Positions 1 to 12,560 of a DNA stretch of 64,000 nt are shown here, one piece after another. A model generated the notes under the pieces. That model did not search any database, was not told the DNA's origin, and saw nothing but the letters and a program-made list of their open reading frames with translations. The translations under genes were made by a program, and so were the position numbers. Each line of letters opens with the position of its first letter. Position 1 is the first letter of the stretch. This stretch comes from Inia geoffrensis (Eukaryota > Chordata > Mammalia > Artiodactyla > Iniidae), in the NCBI GenBank assembly GCA_036417435.1, contig CM070904.1, forward strand, positions 41,822,408-41,886,407, read 5' to 3'.

Positions 1-111
1 TGAAATACAAAATGGGAGTGAAGAAGGAGACAACACTGGTAGTAAATCAACAACTATAAAGCAGTTGCAGTCATTAAGTTCAGGGGTAGGCAGGCATTAT
101 ACCTGAAGGTG

Positions 112-540
112 TGGCACATATATACAATGGAACATTAGCCATAAAAAGGAACTAAATTGTGTTATTTACAGTGAGGTGGATGGACCCAGAGTCTGTCATA
201 CAGAGTGAAGTAAGTCAGAAAGAGAAAGACAAATACCGTATACTAACACATATATATGGAATCTAAAAAAAAAAAAAAAGTTCCGATGAAGAGTAGCATT
301 GACATATATACACTACCAAATGTAAAACAGACAGCTAGTGGGAAGCAGCCGCATAGCACAGGGAGATCAGCTCGGTGCTTTGTGACCACCTAGAGGGGTG
401 GGATAGGGAGGGTGGGAGGGAGACTCAAGAGGGAGGAGATATGGAGATATATGTATACATATAGCTGATTTACTTTATTTATACAGCAGAAACTAACACA
501 CCATTGTAAAGCAATTATACTCCAATAAAGATTTTTAAAA
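112..540 (+). mobile_element. L1 LINE 3' end, 5'-truncated
   Basis: Sense-strand L1 3' terminus. It opens with the decayed end of ORF2 (the stretch around GTGGATGGACCCAGAG and AGTGAAGTAAGTCAGAAAGA is the usual WMDPE/VSEVSQKEK-like C-terminus), runs through a G-rich 3' UTR and ends in TATACTCCAATAAAGA plus an A-rich tail. The reading frame is broken, so it is a dead 5'-truncated copy. No clear target duplication was found. The 111 bases before it were not recognised. Confidence 0.85.
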
Positions 541-844
541 ATGCAACAAGAAAAAAAACCCCACGAGCATCACCCACAAAACTGATGATTGCCAGTGGTG
601 ATCCTTAGTCACAAAGAGAGGATTAACTCACATTCATTACATCCAAATTCCTCTGATCAAAGAATAAATCATTAAGGCATTATGGAGATATTTTCATCAA
701 AATGAAAATAATAAATGTTTCAAAAATAATAAAGCAAACTGAGATATATATGAAATATTTACTCCTTTGAATATCTGAAGTTGCTAGAAACATGTCATAT
801 TATTCTATTTGTCCTCTTTAAAACATAATGTGCATTATTTTTTT
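541..844. other. AT-rich spacer, no gene seen
   Basis: AT-rich sequence between the L1 tail and the next, antisense L1. No open frame of note, no recognised repeat. Confidence 0.6.
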
Positions 845-2784
845 AAAAAAATTATTGTGGTAAATATATATAACATAAGATTTACTTTCTTAATCATTCT
901 TAAGCGCATAGTTCAGTGGTATTAGACACATTCATAATGTTGTGCAACCATCACCACCATATTATCTCCATACTTTTCCATCTCATAAAACTTAAACTCT
1001 GTATCCATTAAACAATAACTCCACATCCCCCCAAACTCCAGCCCCTGGCAACCACCATTCTACTTTCTGTCTCCATGATTTTGAACACTGTAAGTGGAAT
1101 CATACAGTATGTGCCTTTCTGTGAACAGATTATTTCACTTAACATAATGACCTTTACGTTCACCCATTGCATAGCATATTGGAGAACTTCCTTCCTTTAT
1201 AAGGCTGAATAATATTCCATTATATATGTAAACATTTTGCTTATTCATTCATTCATCAGTGAATCCTTATTTTACTTTCACATTTTAGCTGTTGTGAAAA
1301 AGGCTGCTATGGGCATGGGTGCACAGATATGTCCTAGAGACCCTGCTTTTAATTTGGGGGGTATATATCTAGGAGTAGAATAGCTGGATCACATGGTAAT
1401 TCTATTTTTAATTATTTGAGGAACTGCCATAGTGTTTTCCACAATGGCTGTACCATTTTACATTTCTACCAATAATGTACAAGCGTTCCTATTCCTCTAC
1501 ATCCTTACCAATGCTTGTTGTTATCTGATTCTTTGATAGTAGCCATCCTAATAGGTGTGAGGTGGTATCTCACTGTAGTTTTGATTTGCATTTCCCTAGT
1601 GATGTTGAGCATCTTCTCGTGAGAGTCATGTGCTTATTGGTCATTTGGATATCTTCTCTGGAGAAATGTCTATTCAAATCCTTGGCCCATTTTTGAATTG
1701 GGTTGTTCATTTTTTTGTTGTTGAGTTTTAGGAGTTCTCTATGTATTGGATACTAACCACCTATCAGATATATGATTTGCCAATATTTTCTCCCATTCTG
1801 GGGTTTGTATTTCTACCCTGTCAATAGCGTATTTTGATGCACAAAATTTTAAAATTTTCATGGAGTCCAATTTGTCTATATTTTCTTTTGTTATTTGCCT
1901 TTGGTGTCATATCCAAGAAATTGCCAAATCAAATGTTATAAATCTTTGCTCCTATGTCTTCTTCAATGAATTTTATTGTTTTAGGTTTTACATTTAGGCT
2001 TTTAATCTATTTTGACTTAATTTTTGTATATAATGTTAGGTAAAAAAAATCACACTTCATTCTTTTGCATGGGGATATTCAGCTTTTCCAGCACTATTTG
2101 TTGAAAACAGTGTCCTTCCCCACGGAATGGGGACCTCAAGGTCTTCACACCCTTGTCAAAAATTATTTGACCATATACGTGAGGGTTTATTTCTGGGCTC
2201 TCTGTTCTACCTCATCAGTCTACATGTCTGCCTTTGTGCCAGTACCACACTCTTTTGATTACTGTAGCTTTGTACTAATTGTTGAAATTAGGAAGTGTGA
2301 GTCTTCCAGTTTTGTTTTGTTCTGTTCAAAATTGTTTTGGCTATTCAAGGTCCACTAATATTCCATATTAATTTAAGGATCCTTTTTTCTATTTCTTCAA
2401 AAAAAAAAAAGTCATTTGGATTTTGAAAGTGTTCACAGTGATTCTGTAGATTGCTTTGGATAGTACTGACATTTTAACAATGTTAAGTCTGCTAGTTGAT
2501 GAACATGGGATGTGCTTCCATTTATTTATGTCTTCTTTAATTTCATTCAGCAATGTTTTATAGTTTTTATTATATGAATCTTTCATTTCCTTATGCTGAT
2601 TCGTAAGTATTTTCTTCTTTTTGATGCTATCATAAATGAAATTGTGTTTATAATTTCTTTTTCAGATTGTTCATTGTTAGTATATAAAAATACAACTGAT
2701 TTTTATGTGTTGACTGTACCCTGCTACTTTACTGAATTCATTTATTAGCTCTAATAGTTTCTTTGTGAGATTTTTAGGGTTTTC

Positions 2785-2866
2785 TATTGTGTTGACCAAA
2801 AAGTTCGTTCGGGTCTTCCGTAACATCTTACAAAGAACCCAAATGAACTTTTTGGTCAACCCCATA
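2785..2866. mobile_element. Mariner-derived MITE nested in L1
   Basis: An 82-base near-palindrome flanked by TA on both sides (2785-2786 and 2865-2866), as expected for a mariner/Tc1 insertion. Left arm GTTGACCAAAAAGTTCGTTC is matched in inverse by AATGAACTTTTTGGTCAAC on the right. This matches my recollection of the short non-autonomous mariner copies common in cetartiodactyls. It carries no transposase and interrupts L1 ORF2, so it is younger than the L1. Confidence 0.85.
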
Positions 2867-3639
2867 TGCATACGATCATATCATCTGTAAACAGAGATAA
2901 TTTTACTTCTTACTTTCCAAGTTGGATGCCTTTTATTTCTTTTCCATACCTGGCTAGAACTTCCAGTACTGTGTCAAATAGAAGAGATCATCCTAGCCTT
3001 GTTCCTCTTCCTATAGGAAAAGCTTTCTTTCAGTCTTTCACCAGAGTATGATGTTCACTGTGGGTTTTCCATATATGGCTTTTATTATATTGAGGTAATT
3101 TTCTTCTATTCCTAGCTTATTAGTGTTTTTATCATGAAAGGGTATTGGATTTTGTTAAATGCTTTTTCTGCATCAGTTGAGATGATCATGTGGTATTCTT
3201 CCTTTATTCTGTTAATGTGGTGTATTACATCGGTTGATATCCATATGTTGAACCATCCTTGTATTCAGGGATCATCCAAATTGGTCATGATGTAATAATC
3301 CTTTTAAAATGCTGCTGAATTTGGTTTGCTAGTATTTTGTTGAGGATTTTTGCATCAATGTTCATAAAGGGTATTGATCTATAGTTTTCCTTTCTTGTAG
3401 TGTCTTTGGCTTTAGTATCAGGGTAATACTTGCCTCATAGGATGAGTTGGGAAGTGCTTCCTCCTACCCAATTTTTGGGAAAAGTTTGAGAAGGCTTGGT
3501 ATTAGTTCTTCTTTAACTGGTAGATTTTACCAGCAAAGTCATCGGGTACAGGGCTTTTCTTTGTTCGGAGGTTTTTGATTACTGATTCAATTTCCTTACG
3601 AGTTTTAGGTCTATACAGGTTTTTTATCTTATTTGTATT

Positions 3640-4436
3640 TTTTAAAATAATTTTTATTGGAGTAGCTGATTTACAATGTTGTGTTAGTTTCAGGTGTACA
3701 GCAAAGTGAATCAGTTATACATATACATATACTCTTTTTTTTTTTTAGGTTATTTTCCCATATAGGTCATTACAGAGTATTGAGCAGAGTTCCCTGTACT
3801 ATATAGTAGGTTCTTATTAGTTATCTATTTTATATATAGTAGTGTGTACATCTCAATCCCAATCTCCCATTTATCTCTCCCCCCACATTCCCCCGGTAAC
3901 CATGTTTGTTTTCTACATCTGTGACTATTTCTGTTCTGTAAATAAGTTCATTTGTACCAATTGTTTTTAGATTCCACATATAAGTGATATCATATGATAT
4001 TTGTCTTTCTCTGTCTGACTTACTTCACTCAGTATGACAATCTCTAGGTCCATCCATGTTGGTACAATTGGCATTATTTCATTCTTTTTTACGGCTGAGT
4101 AATATTCCATCGTGTATATGTACCACATCTTCTTTATCCACTTCTTTGTTGATGGACATTTAGGTTGCTTCCATGTCTTGACTATTGTAAATAGTGCTGC
4201 AATGAACATTGGGGTGCATGTATCTTTTTGAATTAAGGTTTTCTCCGGATATATGCCCAGGGGTGAGACTGCTGGATCATAGGGTAGTTCTATATTTAGT
4301 TTTTTAATGAACCTCCATACTGTTCTCCATGATGTTTGTACCAATGTACAACATTCCCACCGACAGTGTAGGAGGGTTCCCTTTCCTCCACACCCTGTCC
4401 AGTAATTATTGTTTGTAGATTTGTTGATGATGGCCT
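3640..4436 (-). mobile_element. Younger L1 3' fragment nested in older L1, antisense
   Basis: The antisense frame at 3967-4446 reads as the C-terminus of L1 ORF2p: a GGKGTLLHC segment, then [34 protein letters not shown] and SEVSQTEKDKYHMISLICGI. The 3' UTR follows leftward to a tail near 3640 containing the complement of CAACATTGTAAATCAGCTACT-type text. The left-to-right order shows 5' truncation within ORF2. On both sides the older L1 ORF2 text resumes, so this copy landed inside it. The surviving 159-residue frame suggests a fairly young insertion. Boundaries are approximate; I could not define a clean target duplication. Confidence 0.85.
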
Positions 4437-7400
4437 GTTTCTTCATGGTTTAGTCTTTGTAGATTTTGTGTTTCTAGGAATTTGTCCGTTTCATCTAGGC
4501 TATCCAATTTGTTGGTGTACAATTATTCATAGTACTCTCTTATAATCCTTTTTATTTCTGTAGAATTGGGAGTAATGTCCCCACTTTCATTTCTGATTAC
4601 TAAATTTGAATCTTCTCTCTTTTTTTCTTAGTCCATCTAGCTAAAGATTTGTCAATTTTATTGATTGCTTTAAAGAACAAACTTTAGGTTTTATTGGTTT
4701 TCACTACTATTTTATTGTTCTCTATTTCATTTACCTCTGCTCTAAACTTTATTATTTCCTTCTTTCTGCAAGCTTTGGGTTTAGTTTATGCTTCTTCTAG
4801 CTCCTTAAGTTGTAAGTTTAGGTTGTGTTGATTTGAGATCTTGTTTTTTAACGTAAGCATTTACTGCTATAAATTTTTCCTTTAGCTCTGCTTTTGCTGC
4901 ATCCTCTAAGTTTTGGTATGTTGTGTGTTCATTTTTATTGGCTATATTTCATGATATTCCTTGTGATTCCTGCTTTGATCCATTGGTTAAGAGGGTGTTG
5001 TTTAATTTCTACAATTTTGTGAAAATTCCAGTTTTTCTTTTAACCTTAAAAAATTTATAACTCCATTCCATTGTGGTTAGAGACGATATTTTGTATGACA
5101 GCAATCTTTTAAAATCAATTGAGACTTAACTTGTGGCCTAACATATAGTCTATCCTGGAATAAGTCCTATGTGTATCTGAGAAGAATGTGTGCTATGTTG
5201 AATAGAGTATCTTGTGTATGTCTGTTAGATGTAGTTGGTTTACTGTATTGTTAAAATCCTCTAATTCCTTATTTACCCTCTGTTTGATTGTCCTATCCAT
5301 TACTGTGAGTGTGGTAGTGAAGTGTCCCTCAGTTTGAATCGGGTATTATCATAGAACTATTTCTCCTTTCAATTCTGTCAGTTTTTACATTATATATTTT
5401 GATGCTCTGTCATAAGTGTGTAAATTTTTATAATTATTATAGCTTCTTGCTCTCTTGAACCCTTTAATAATATGTAATGTGCTTGTCTCTTATTATCTTT
5501 TTTGACTTAAGGTCTATTTTGTCTGATATTAGTATAGCCACACACACTCTCTTTTGGCTACTGTTTGCATGGAGTATCTTTTTCTACCCTTTTACTTTCA
5601 ATCTGTTTATGTTTTTGGATCTAAAATGAGTCTTTTGTATACAGCATATAGTGGGATCATGTGTTTTTATCCACTCTGCAAATCTCCATCTTTTGATTGG
5701 AAAGTTTAATTCATTTACATTTAAAGTATTTACTAATAAGGATGGACTTACTTTTGTCATTTTGGTATTTGTTTTCTATATGCCTTATTACTTTTTAAGC
5801 CCTCATTTGCTGCATTACTGTCTTTTTTCATGTTTAGTTGATTTTTTACAGTGATATTTTTAAGTTCCTTTGTCGTTTTCTTTTATGTGTATTCTATAGG
5901 TATTTTCCTTGGGATTTCCATGGAGATTACATTCAGCACTTAAACTTGTAACACTATAATGTGAATTTATACCAGTTTAATTTCAGTAACATACACTCTT
6001 TCTTTACAGCTCTGAGTTACAAAGCAAAATTACAATAATACTAGCTTTCGGACTAATACTTTTTTTTTTTTTTCAGTGTATAGATCTCTTAAATCATGTA
6101 GAAAACAGTGCAGTTACAATAATAAAATTTTTATTATAAAATGTGTTTTTACAATATTATTATATTACATATATAATATAATTATGTGATAAAGCTTTTA
6201 TAATCACCCACGTATTTACTATTGTGGAGATCTTTATTTCTCAATGGAACTTTGAGTTTCTGTCTAGTGTCCTTTCATTTCACCTTGTAGTACTCCCTTG
6301 AGCATTTCTTGCAGGGCATGTCAAGTGGTAAGGAACTCCTTCAACTTCTGTTTATGTGTGAGTGTCTTAATTTCTTCCTTGCTTTTGAAGGACAGTTTAG
6401 CTGGGTATAGACAGTTAAAAAAACCTGTCTTGGTTGACAGGGTTTTTTCCTTTTATATTGGCTCACTGCCTTCTGGTCTCCAAAAATTCTGATGAGAAAT
6501 CTGCTGATAATTTTATTGAGGATCCCATGCATGCGATGATTTGCTTCTCTCTTCCTGCTTTCAAGGTTTGCTCTTTGTCTTGGTCTTTCAAAAGTTTGAT
6601 TATAATGTGTCTCCATATGGGTCTCTCTGAGTTCATCTTACTTAGAGTTCATTGATCTTCCCGTATGTTTATACTCATGTTTTTCATCAAATTTGGGGAG
6701 TTTTTAGGCGTTTCTTCTTCACACATTCTCTGTTTTCCTTTTTCTCTCTCCTCTCCTCTGGAACTCTCGCAATGCATATATTAGGCTCTGTTTACTTTTC
6801 TTCAAACTTGGTTTTCCTGTCCCTCAGACTTAATAATTTTCATTGTCCTAGCTTCAAGTTCATTGATTCTTTCTTCTGCCTGCTCAAATCTACCTTTGAA
6901 TCTCTCTAGTAAATTTTTCATTTCAGTCAGCATGCTTTTCAGTTCCATACATTCTTTTTGTTTTATTTTAGATTTTCTATCTCTTCCTTGATATTCCCAT
7001 TTTACTCATACTTTTATTTATTTTTTACCCCTTCTATAATTTTCCATTTAACCACGATAACAGTATCACGACTGGTAATATTACGAGGAATCTTACCACT
7101 GGGCAGAGTTGTTAAATCAACTGCACAGAATGGGACATAAAGCAAAGAATGTGTTTCTTTGTTTAATCACCGTAACCATGACTGCTACATGACTTTCAAA
7201 CTTTTCTGCCAGGAGGATGCATATTTATCTCATACGTTGTTTTTCATTTGTCTGTTTGCTTTTTGTTTGTTTCTTTTGTTTTTACTTTCTCCACATCTGC
7301 CTTTAGTTCTTAGAGTGTTTTAAAGACAGTTATTTTAAAGTCTTTGTCTAGTATATCTGTCATCAGGTCTATCTCAGCAACAGTTTCTGTTTATTTTTTC

Positions 7401-8195
7401 ATTGAAAGGGACGTATTTTCCTGTTTCTCTGTATGTTTTGTGATGTTTTTGCTGAAAACTGACCATTTGACTCTAACAACATGGTAACTCTGGAAATCAG
7501 ATTCTCCCCCTTCCAGGGTCTGTTATGTTTTTGTTTTTTGTTTTTATTTTTTGATTGTTTAGGTAGTCTCTGTGCTGAGGATCAGGTACGAACTTAAAGT
7601 CTTTTCTGAGCCTTTTCTTGGGCACGTGTGGTCACTTTCCAATTTTCTCAGTATGTGCAGTTGTTTTTGAATGTCCTTTTCTTTAATGTCTGGTTCCCAA
7701 AACGGGGGTGGGGTGGGGGAGCTGGAGGAAAAACGAAGGGAAGCATAAAATGGCATTAGCCCTCTAAATACCTTGGAAGTAACTTCAACAGAGAGGGAGG
7801 GGCTTGAAACAAAGGAGTGGGTGCAAAATCAATGGCTGCTCACCCCCCTGTATACGGTGCGGGATTAGAAGCAGCAATCAGTGATCCGAGTACAGATCTT
7901 TGATATTTGGAAGACAGGGTCCTCTTTGTCTACCCTGCCTCCAACCAGCTGTGTACAAGGTACCGTGCACTGTTGCCTGCCACGTGGCTGTGGCGGGGAT
8001 GGGTAGGTGTTACTCTCCTAAATGCTGATAACTGTAATTAACTGCAATTGACTATCTAGGTATTCTCCTGGAAGTTGTCTTCAATAGACTCCAGAGTTCC
8101 AAAATAGTTACATCAGACAGATTCTGCCAGTACACGTGCTGTCTGGGTAGGGAGACAGATTCCTGGTGTTTCTCATTCTGCCATCTTCTGCTTTG

Positions 8196-9640
8196 TTAGC
8201 TTTTAAACATGTTCCAGCTGAGGCACAGGACAATACTGAAGAAGCTGATGATTTTGAATCAGATTTCACAATGACATTATCTCATGTGTCTGATCATCAG
8301 CATGGCAATTTTTACACACAAAAGCGTTTCCTTTTTATAAACTTAAATGCAAACTTCATAATCTTTGACTTATTCTGAATTGTACCCTCACTTAGGAGAA
8401 GTCTGATTTCATGTTCAATTGGTATTTGTTGAAAGAGAGAATATGTGCCTGTGTTCTGATGAGCATTTCTGGAGTCACGCTGACCAGTACAGCACTCAAA
8501 TCCCAGACAGGTTGCATCACAGATTGAAATAATAGCAGAAAGAATATCTCCCTGAGTCCATATCCTTGCAGAGCCAAAGTACTCAGCCAAGCAAGTGAGG
8601 GATCTGGGACAAACCATTATTAAATTTAGTGGGGAAAAAATTCTGTAATTTTCTCATATTCTTTGTCACCTACTGTCTGACATGGTTTTATACACTCAGT
8701 TGTTCTCTAGATTTCAAATAAGATTTCTAATAATAAATGTGAACCAATTCTATCATCAAGTTGTTCATGTTCTTTACATGTCTGTTCTTAATAATTATAT
8801 GCTAGCCTTTGAATATGAAGATAATACCTCTGACCCAGTATTCATGGTGCATATGCCTTGAGTTGTTGTGTTTTGCTAGAGGAATAGTTTGTATTGATCC
8901 CTATCATTACAGTTTATTTTGCAGTCTTTGTGTGACCAATAGCATGATCTGCACGATGTGAGTGTGGCTTGCAACTTATACCAAATATAGGACTGATCAA
9001 CCAAGCTAATGTGGGAATTCAGCAAAGGCCTTTTGGCCTCACTAGCAGTAGGAACCAGCAAAATGGGTGATCACCCATCATTCCTTTAAATAGATACTTT
9101 ATCTTCAGAAAAATCCAAAGGACAAAAATAAAGACTATATACTACCATAAGTCTGCTGCTCTGGATACCTGAATGATAAAAGATAAAATTGACAAGGCTG
9201 GGAGCTTTGCAATGGTCAGACTATCAGGAAGAATTAACAGTGTGTTCTGACAATAAGAGAACAGGAGAAAAGAATGTCCTGGTGATATATGAACTTGAAA
9301 TACCATGGAGCATTCTGAAGAAGCCAGATCCATCTATGGGCATGGGAACAAAGGGAGGTAGTTCTGAGTGAACTGGAGGTACTGGACTTGAGATCCAAGT
9401 GGATTAACTCAATGTTCTTCTCACAGATACTTTTTAAGTATGGAAAAATTAATTTTATTATGATTACTAGTGTATGTTTACTATTTAAATAAACTTACAA
9501 AAATGTATAATCAAGAAAATAAAGTCCCTTAAATTAAGGTGGTTATATACCCTGTCTCTTCTAGATACTCCTGTGTCATTATATCAGGTTCAGATATAAA
9601 TATTAACAGTTCCCCCTTTAGTTCACAAAAGTGGAAAGTG
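8196..9640. other. Unique-looking intergenic DNA, no gene seen
   Basis: No recognised repeat, splice-linked exon or long frame. Short open frames on both strands (up to 101 codons) have no recognisable protein motif and overlap each other in several frames, as expected by chance in moderately AT-rich DNA. Confidence 0.55.
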
Positions 9641-9645
9641 TCCTG

Positions 9646-9680
9646 ATGTGTGTGTGTGCGCGCGTGCGTATGTATATATG
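9646..9680. repeat. (TG)n/(CG)n alternating simple repeat
   Basis: Alternating purine-pyrimidine run, TG dinucleotides passing into CGCG and then TATATATG. Such a run can vary in length and can adopt Z-DNA. Confidence 0.8.
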
Positions 9681-9682
9681 CA

Positions 9683-9822
9683 TAAAGCTTTCGTTTTTAT
9701 TCTTTTTTGTTTGTTCGGCAAAGATGGAATGAGAGTATACATGTGGTCCTATATAAGGCTTTTGTTTTTATTCTTCTTGTTTCGTTTTGCAAAGATGGGA
9801 TGATAGTATACATGTGGTCCTA
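9683..9822. repeat. Two-copy tandem duplication, about 70 bp per unit
   Basis: Copy one at 9683-9751 and copy two at 9754-9822. Both share a T-rich start (GTTTTTATTCTT), then GCAAAGATGG and AGTATACATGTGGTCCTA at the end, with a handful of substitutions and a 2-4 base indel. The divergence says the duplication is not recent. Confidence 0.85.
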
Positions 9823-10200
9823 AACTTTTTTCAATGAATATGTATCTTAGAATCTTTATTTTTTAGTTATTCAAAATAATCCTTTTTTTAACCTACTACT
9901 TACTCTCCATTAAATACAGTTATCTAATTCTCCATTAAAACCATTTGCATTGTTTCAAATTTTGCATGACTGCAAATAATTTTGCCACGCATGTTTTTTT
10001 TGCTATAACTTTGTGCACGTTTCAGTGTTTTCTGTAGGATAAATTTTTGGAAATGGTATTGTTAGATCCAAGGACATGAATATTAAAACCATAATATTCT
10101 CAGGTATAGGAACAATTTGGAATCTTCAATTTAATAACTCATAAACTCCAACTTTTTCCCTTAATAATATTTCTGTTTTAAACTTAAGAGTTTTGATTAA
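9823..10200 (-). mobile_element. Possible old L1 3' UTR fragment, antisense
   Basis: Text such as TAAATTTTTGGAAATGGTAT followed by a GATCCAAGGACATG segment resembles the reverse of L1ME-type 3' UTRs. Weak, from recalled consensus only; edges uncertain. Confidence 0.35.
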
Positions 10201-10545
10201 GTCCACAAAGACTTCAGTGATGGCTGGGTTTCTTTAGGTATAAAACTACAATAACCTAACAAACTAAGCTGTTCCATGTAACTGTAAAATTTATGAATCC
10301 TTAGCTTTTATGACTCTGTGAAGTCAGTGAAATAACAGGCAATAGTCTCACTTGTCAAACCAGGGCAAATGGTGGGAGGAAGTAGGATACCCCAGAATCA
10401 ATCAGCTATGTGGCTATATTGTTGGGTGTGAGGATTGTGCTAGTCCTGACTCAGAGATACCTGCTCAGTCATCTTCCTGTTGCTCTGGTGCCTAAGCCTG
10501 TACCAGTCCATGGAGACATGCGTAAAAGGCACACAGGTGCAAACT

Positions 10546-10574
10546 CCTTCCCTTCCTTCCTTCCTTCCTTCCTT
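10546..10574. repeat. (TTCC)n microsatellite
   Basis: About seven uninterrupted TTCC/CTTC units followed by a diverging pyrimidine-rich stretch to about 10650. Confidence 0.85.
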
Positions 10575-10719
10575 GCAGCCTTGATCATTTGCTTCCTTCT
10601 TTTCTGCTTTCCTTATTTTCCACTTATTCATTCCTCTTTCCTTCCACCCCTGTTCAACCCCCAAGCATTTCCCACATTATCAAATGTGTACCAACCAAAT
10701 GACAACTATAGGTCTTGAA

Positions 10720-10900
10720 GATGACTAAGATGGAGCTCTTGCCCTTGAAAACACCACAGTTTAGTCAGGGAGACAGACATGTAAATAAAGAATTAGACAG
10801 CCTGATGAGTGCTGTAATTATGTATCTAATATCATTAGCAGGATAAAGAAAACTGAGCAACTAATTTTGCTAGGAGAAATCAAGACAGCTCTACAGAGGA
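10720..10900 (+). mobile_element. L2 LINE 3' fragment
   Basis: Contains the L2-like stretch GCCCTTGAAAACACCACAGT-TTAGTCAGGGAGACAGACA in diverged form (consensus: cannot-be-missed 'cagtctagtgggggagacagac'). Ancient and non-coding. Confidence 0.5.
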
Positions 10901-11164
10901 GACAGTACTTATGATATGACTGGAAGGTCATTCCTTTTGAGTGTGGGAGAAGGTTATTGGGGCACATGGACAGATGGGCCCTGGGTTCTGACTGCATCAA
11001 ACACAGGCTGCAACCTGGAGGGCAGGTGATGTCGTTCTGCCCTCAGTGTCTATCACGCTTAACACAGACATTAGTAATAAAGTTGTAATAAAGTGGTTTT
11101 CACTTGTACCTAAATATGTCACTGCTGGCTGAGGGGAAAAAAATGCCCCTGAAACAATGGAATA

Positions 11165-11665
11165 AGAAAGAATGAAGTAATGCCATTTGCAGCAACATGG
11201 ATGGACCCAGAGATTATCATACTAAGTGAAGTAAGTCAGAAAGAGAAAGACAAATACCATATGATATCGCTTATATGTGGAATCTAAAATATGACACAAA
11301 TGAACTTATCTACAAAACAGAAATGGACTCACAGACGTAGAGAACAGAGGTGGTTGCCAAGGTGGGAGGGGGCGGAAGGGAAGGATAGATTGGGAGTTTG
11401 GAGTTAGCAGATGCAAACTAGTATATATAGGATGGATAAACAACAAGGTGCTACTATATAGCACAGGGAACTATATTCAGTATCCTCTCATAAACCATAA
11501 TGGAAAAGAATATGGAAAAGAATGTATATATATATAAAATAAATATTATATGTATTATATATATAATAAATATGTATATATATAAAACTGAATCACTTTG
11601 TTGTATAGCAGAAATTAATACAATGTAAATCAACTATACTTCAATAACATCAATTTTTTAAAAAG
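11165..11665 (+). mobile_element. L1 LINE 3' end, 5'-truncated
   Basis: Starts in decayed ORF2 (ATGCCATTTGCAGCAACATG, ATGGACCCAGAGATTATCAT), continues through the G-rich 3' UTR with GCACAGGGAACTATATTCAG, and ends with AACTATACTTCAATAACATC and an A-rich tail. A TA-rich expansion (about 11525-11585) lies inside the 3' UTR. Stops interrupt the frame, so it is inactive. Confidence 0.85.
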
Positions 11666-11670
11666 AAAGA

Positions 11671-12224
11671 AACAATGCATCTAGCTTATTAGTTCCCTGC
11701 CTTTGTAAAAATAATCTCAGAATTTTGATTTCCTCTCTTTAGGAGAAGCATAATCTTTAAACATATTAAAAAAAACTTACTCCATTATTTTTGACATTTG
11801 TAACGATTTCTTCATAAATTAGACCAAATGCTTGGATATACCCATTTTACACACACTACCCTTCACTCTGGCTTATCCTCAAAGGTCAATACTCGGCGAA
11901 GAGATAGGTACTGCTCATGCTGCCAGGAAGGAGCAAGCACGATGAGGCTCATACAGGTAGGTGTATAACTACAGACATCATTAGAATTGTCTAGGCAAAA
12001 CCACCAGACCATTTGCTACATCTAGAATGAAGCTTCTGAGGCCTATCAGGAGTGTGTGTGTGCATGTGTGTTTCCCTCTGAGGAACTGAAAGCTTGTTTC
12101 TCAAACTTTGGATATTTCACAAGAAGTTTAGAGAGCTTTTTTTATTATTGACTCTATTTTATATAATTTGTTATTTAATCAGATTGCCTTCAAGCAAGAG
12201 GTAACCTGGTTATATTAATCTGGA
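11671..12224. other. No gene seen
   Basis: Unremarkable sequence with a short TG-rich run near 12050. No recognised repeat or exon. Confidence 0.5.
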
Positions 12225-12560
12225 CAGGTTATGCTATGCTATGGTAACAAATCCTCAAATCTCAGTGGCTTTAAAGCACCAAGGGTTATTTCCAGATCAT
12301 ACTATATGGAAACTGTGTGTCTGGGGGCTTTGCTCTGTATTATCCTTATTCTAGGGCTCAGGCTAATGGAAGTTCTACCATCTGGAGCATCTCCAATTGT
12401 GGCAGTAGGGGAAGAAGGTTCTAGAACATCTCAACTGACAAATGTGCGCTAGAAATGGCACACATCATATCCAGCTGTAATCCATTGCCTAGAATGAGCC
12501 ACATAACCATGCCTAATTTCAAGGGTAAGGAGAAGCAAATCTTACAAATGCCTGGAGGAA
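12225..12560. mobile_element. Ancient interspersed repeat, LTR-like
   Basis: The stretch GGTAACAAATCCTCAAATCT then CAGTGGCTTTAAAGCA is the diverged form of a block found in several old LTR-type mammalian repeats ('taacaaa...ctcagtggctta'). I cannot name the family. The 73-codon frame inside is not a gene. Confidence 0.4.

Larger units (their letters stand above)
845..8195 (-). mobile_element. Nearly full-length old L1 (L1M-type), antisense, with nested insertions
   Basis: On the + strand this reads as an L1 backwards. The 3' UTR is at 845-1400 (includes CCTGGCAACCACCATTCTAC and GGAATCATACAGTATGTG, typical of L1MA/L1MB tails). Degenerate ORF2 runs to about 5500, and an ORF1/5'-region follows to about 8195 (text such as CTGCCTTCTGGTCTCCAA and GAAATCTGCTGATAATTTTA). 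All frames are interrupted by stops and indels, so it is inactive. A mariner-type MITE (2785-2866) and a younger L1 piece (about 3640-4436) are inserted in it; without them the element is about 6.4 kb, close to full L1 length. The subfamily name is a judgement from recalled consensus text. Confidence 0.8.

Noticed and set aside
3967..4446. A 159-codon antisense frame that could be called a gene
   Set aside because: It is the C-terminal end of L1 ORF2p in a truncated element, without endonuclease or reverse transcriptase domains.
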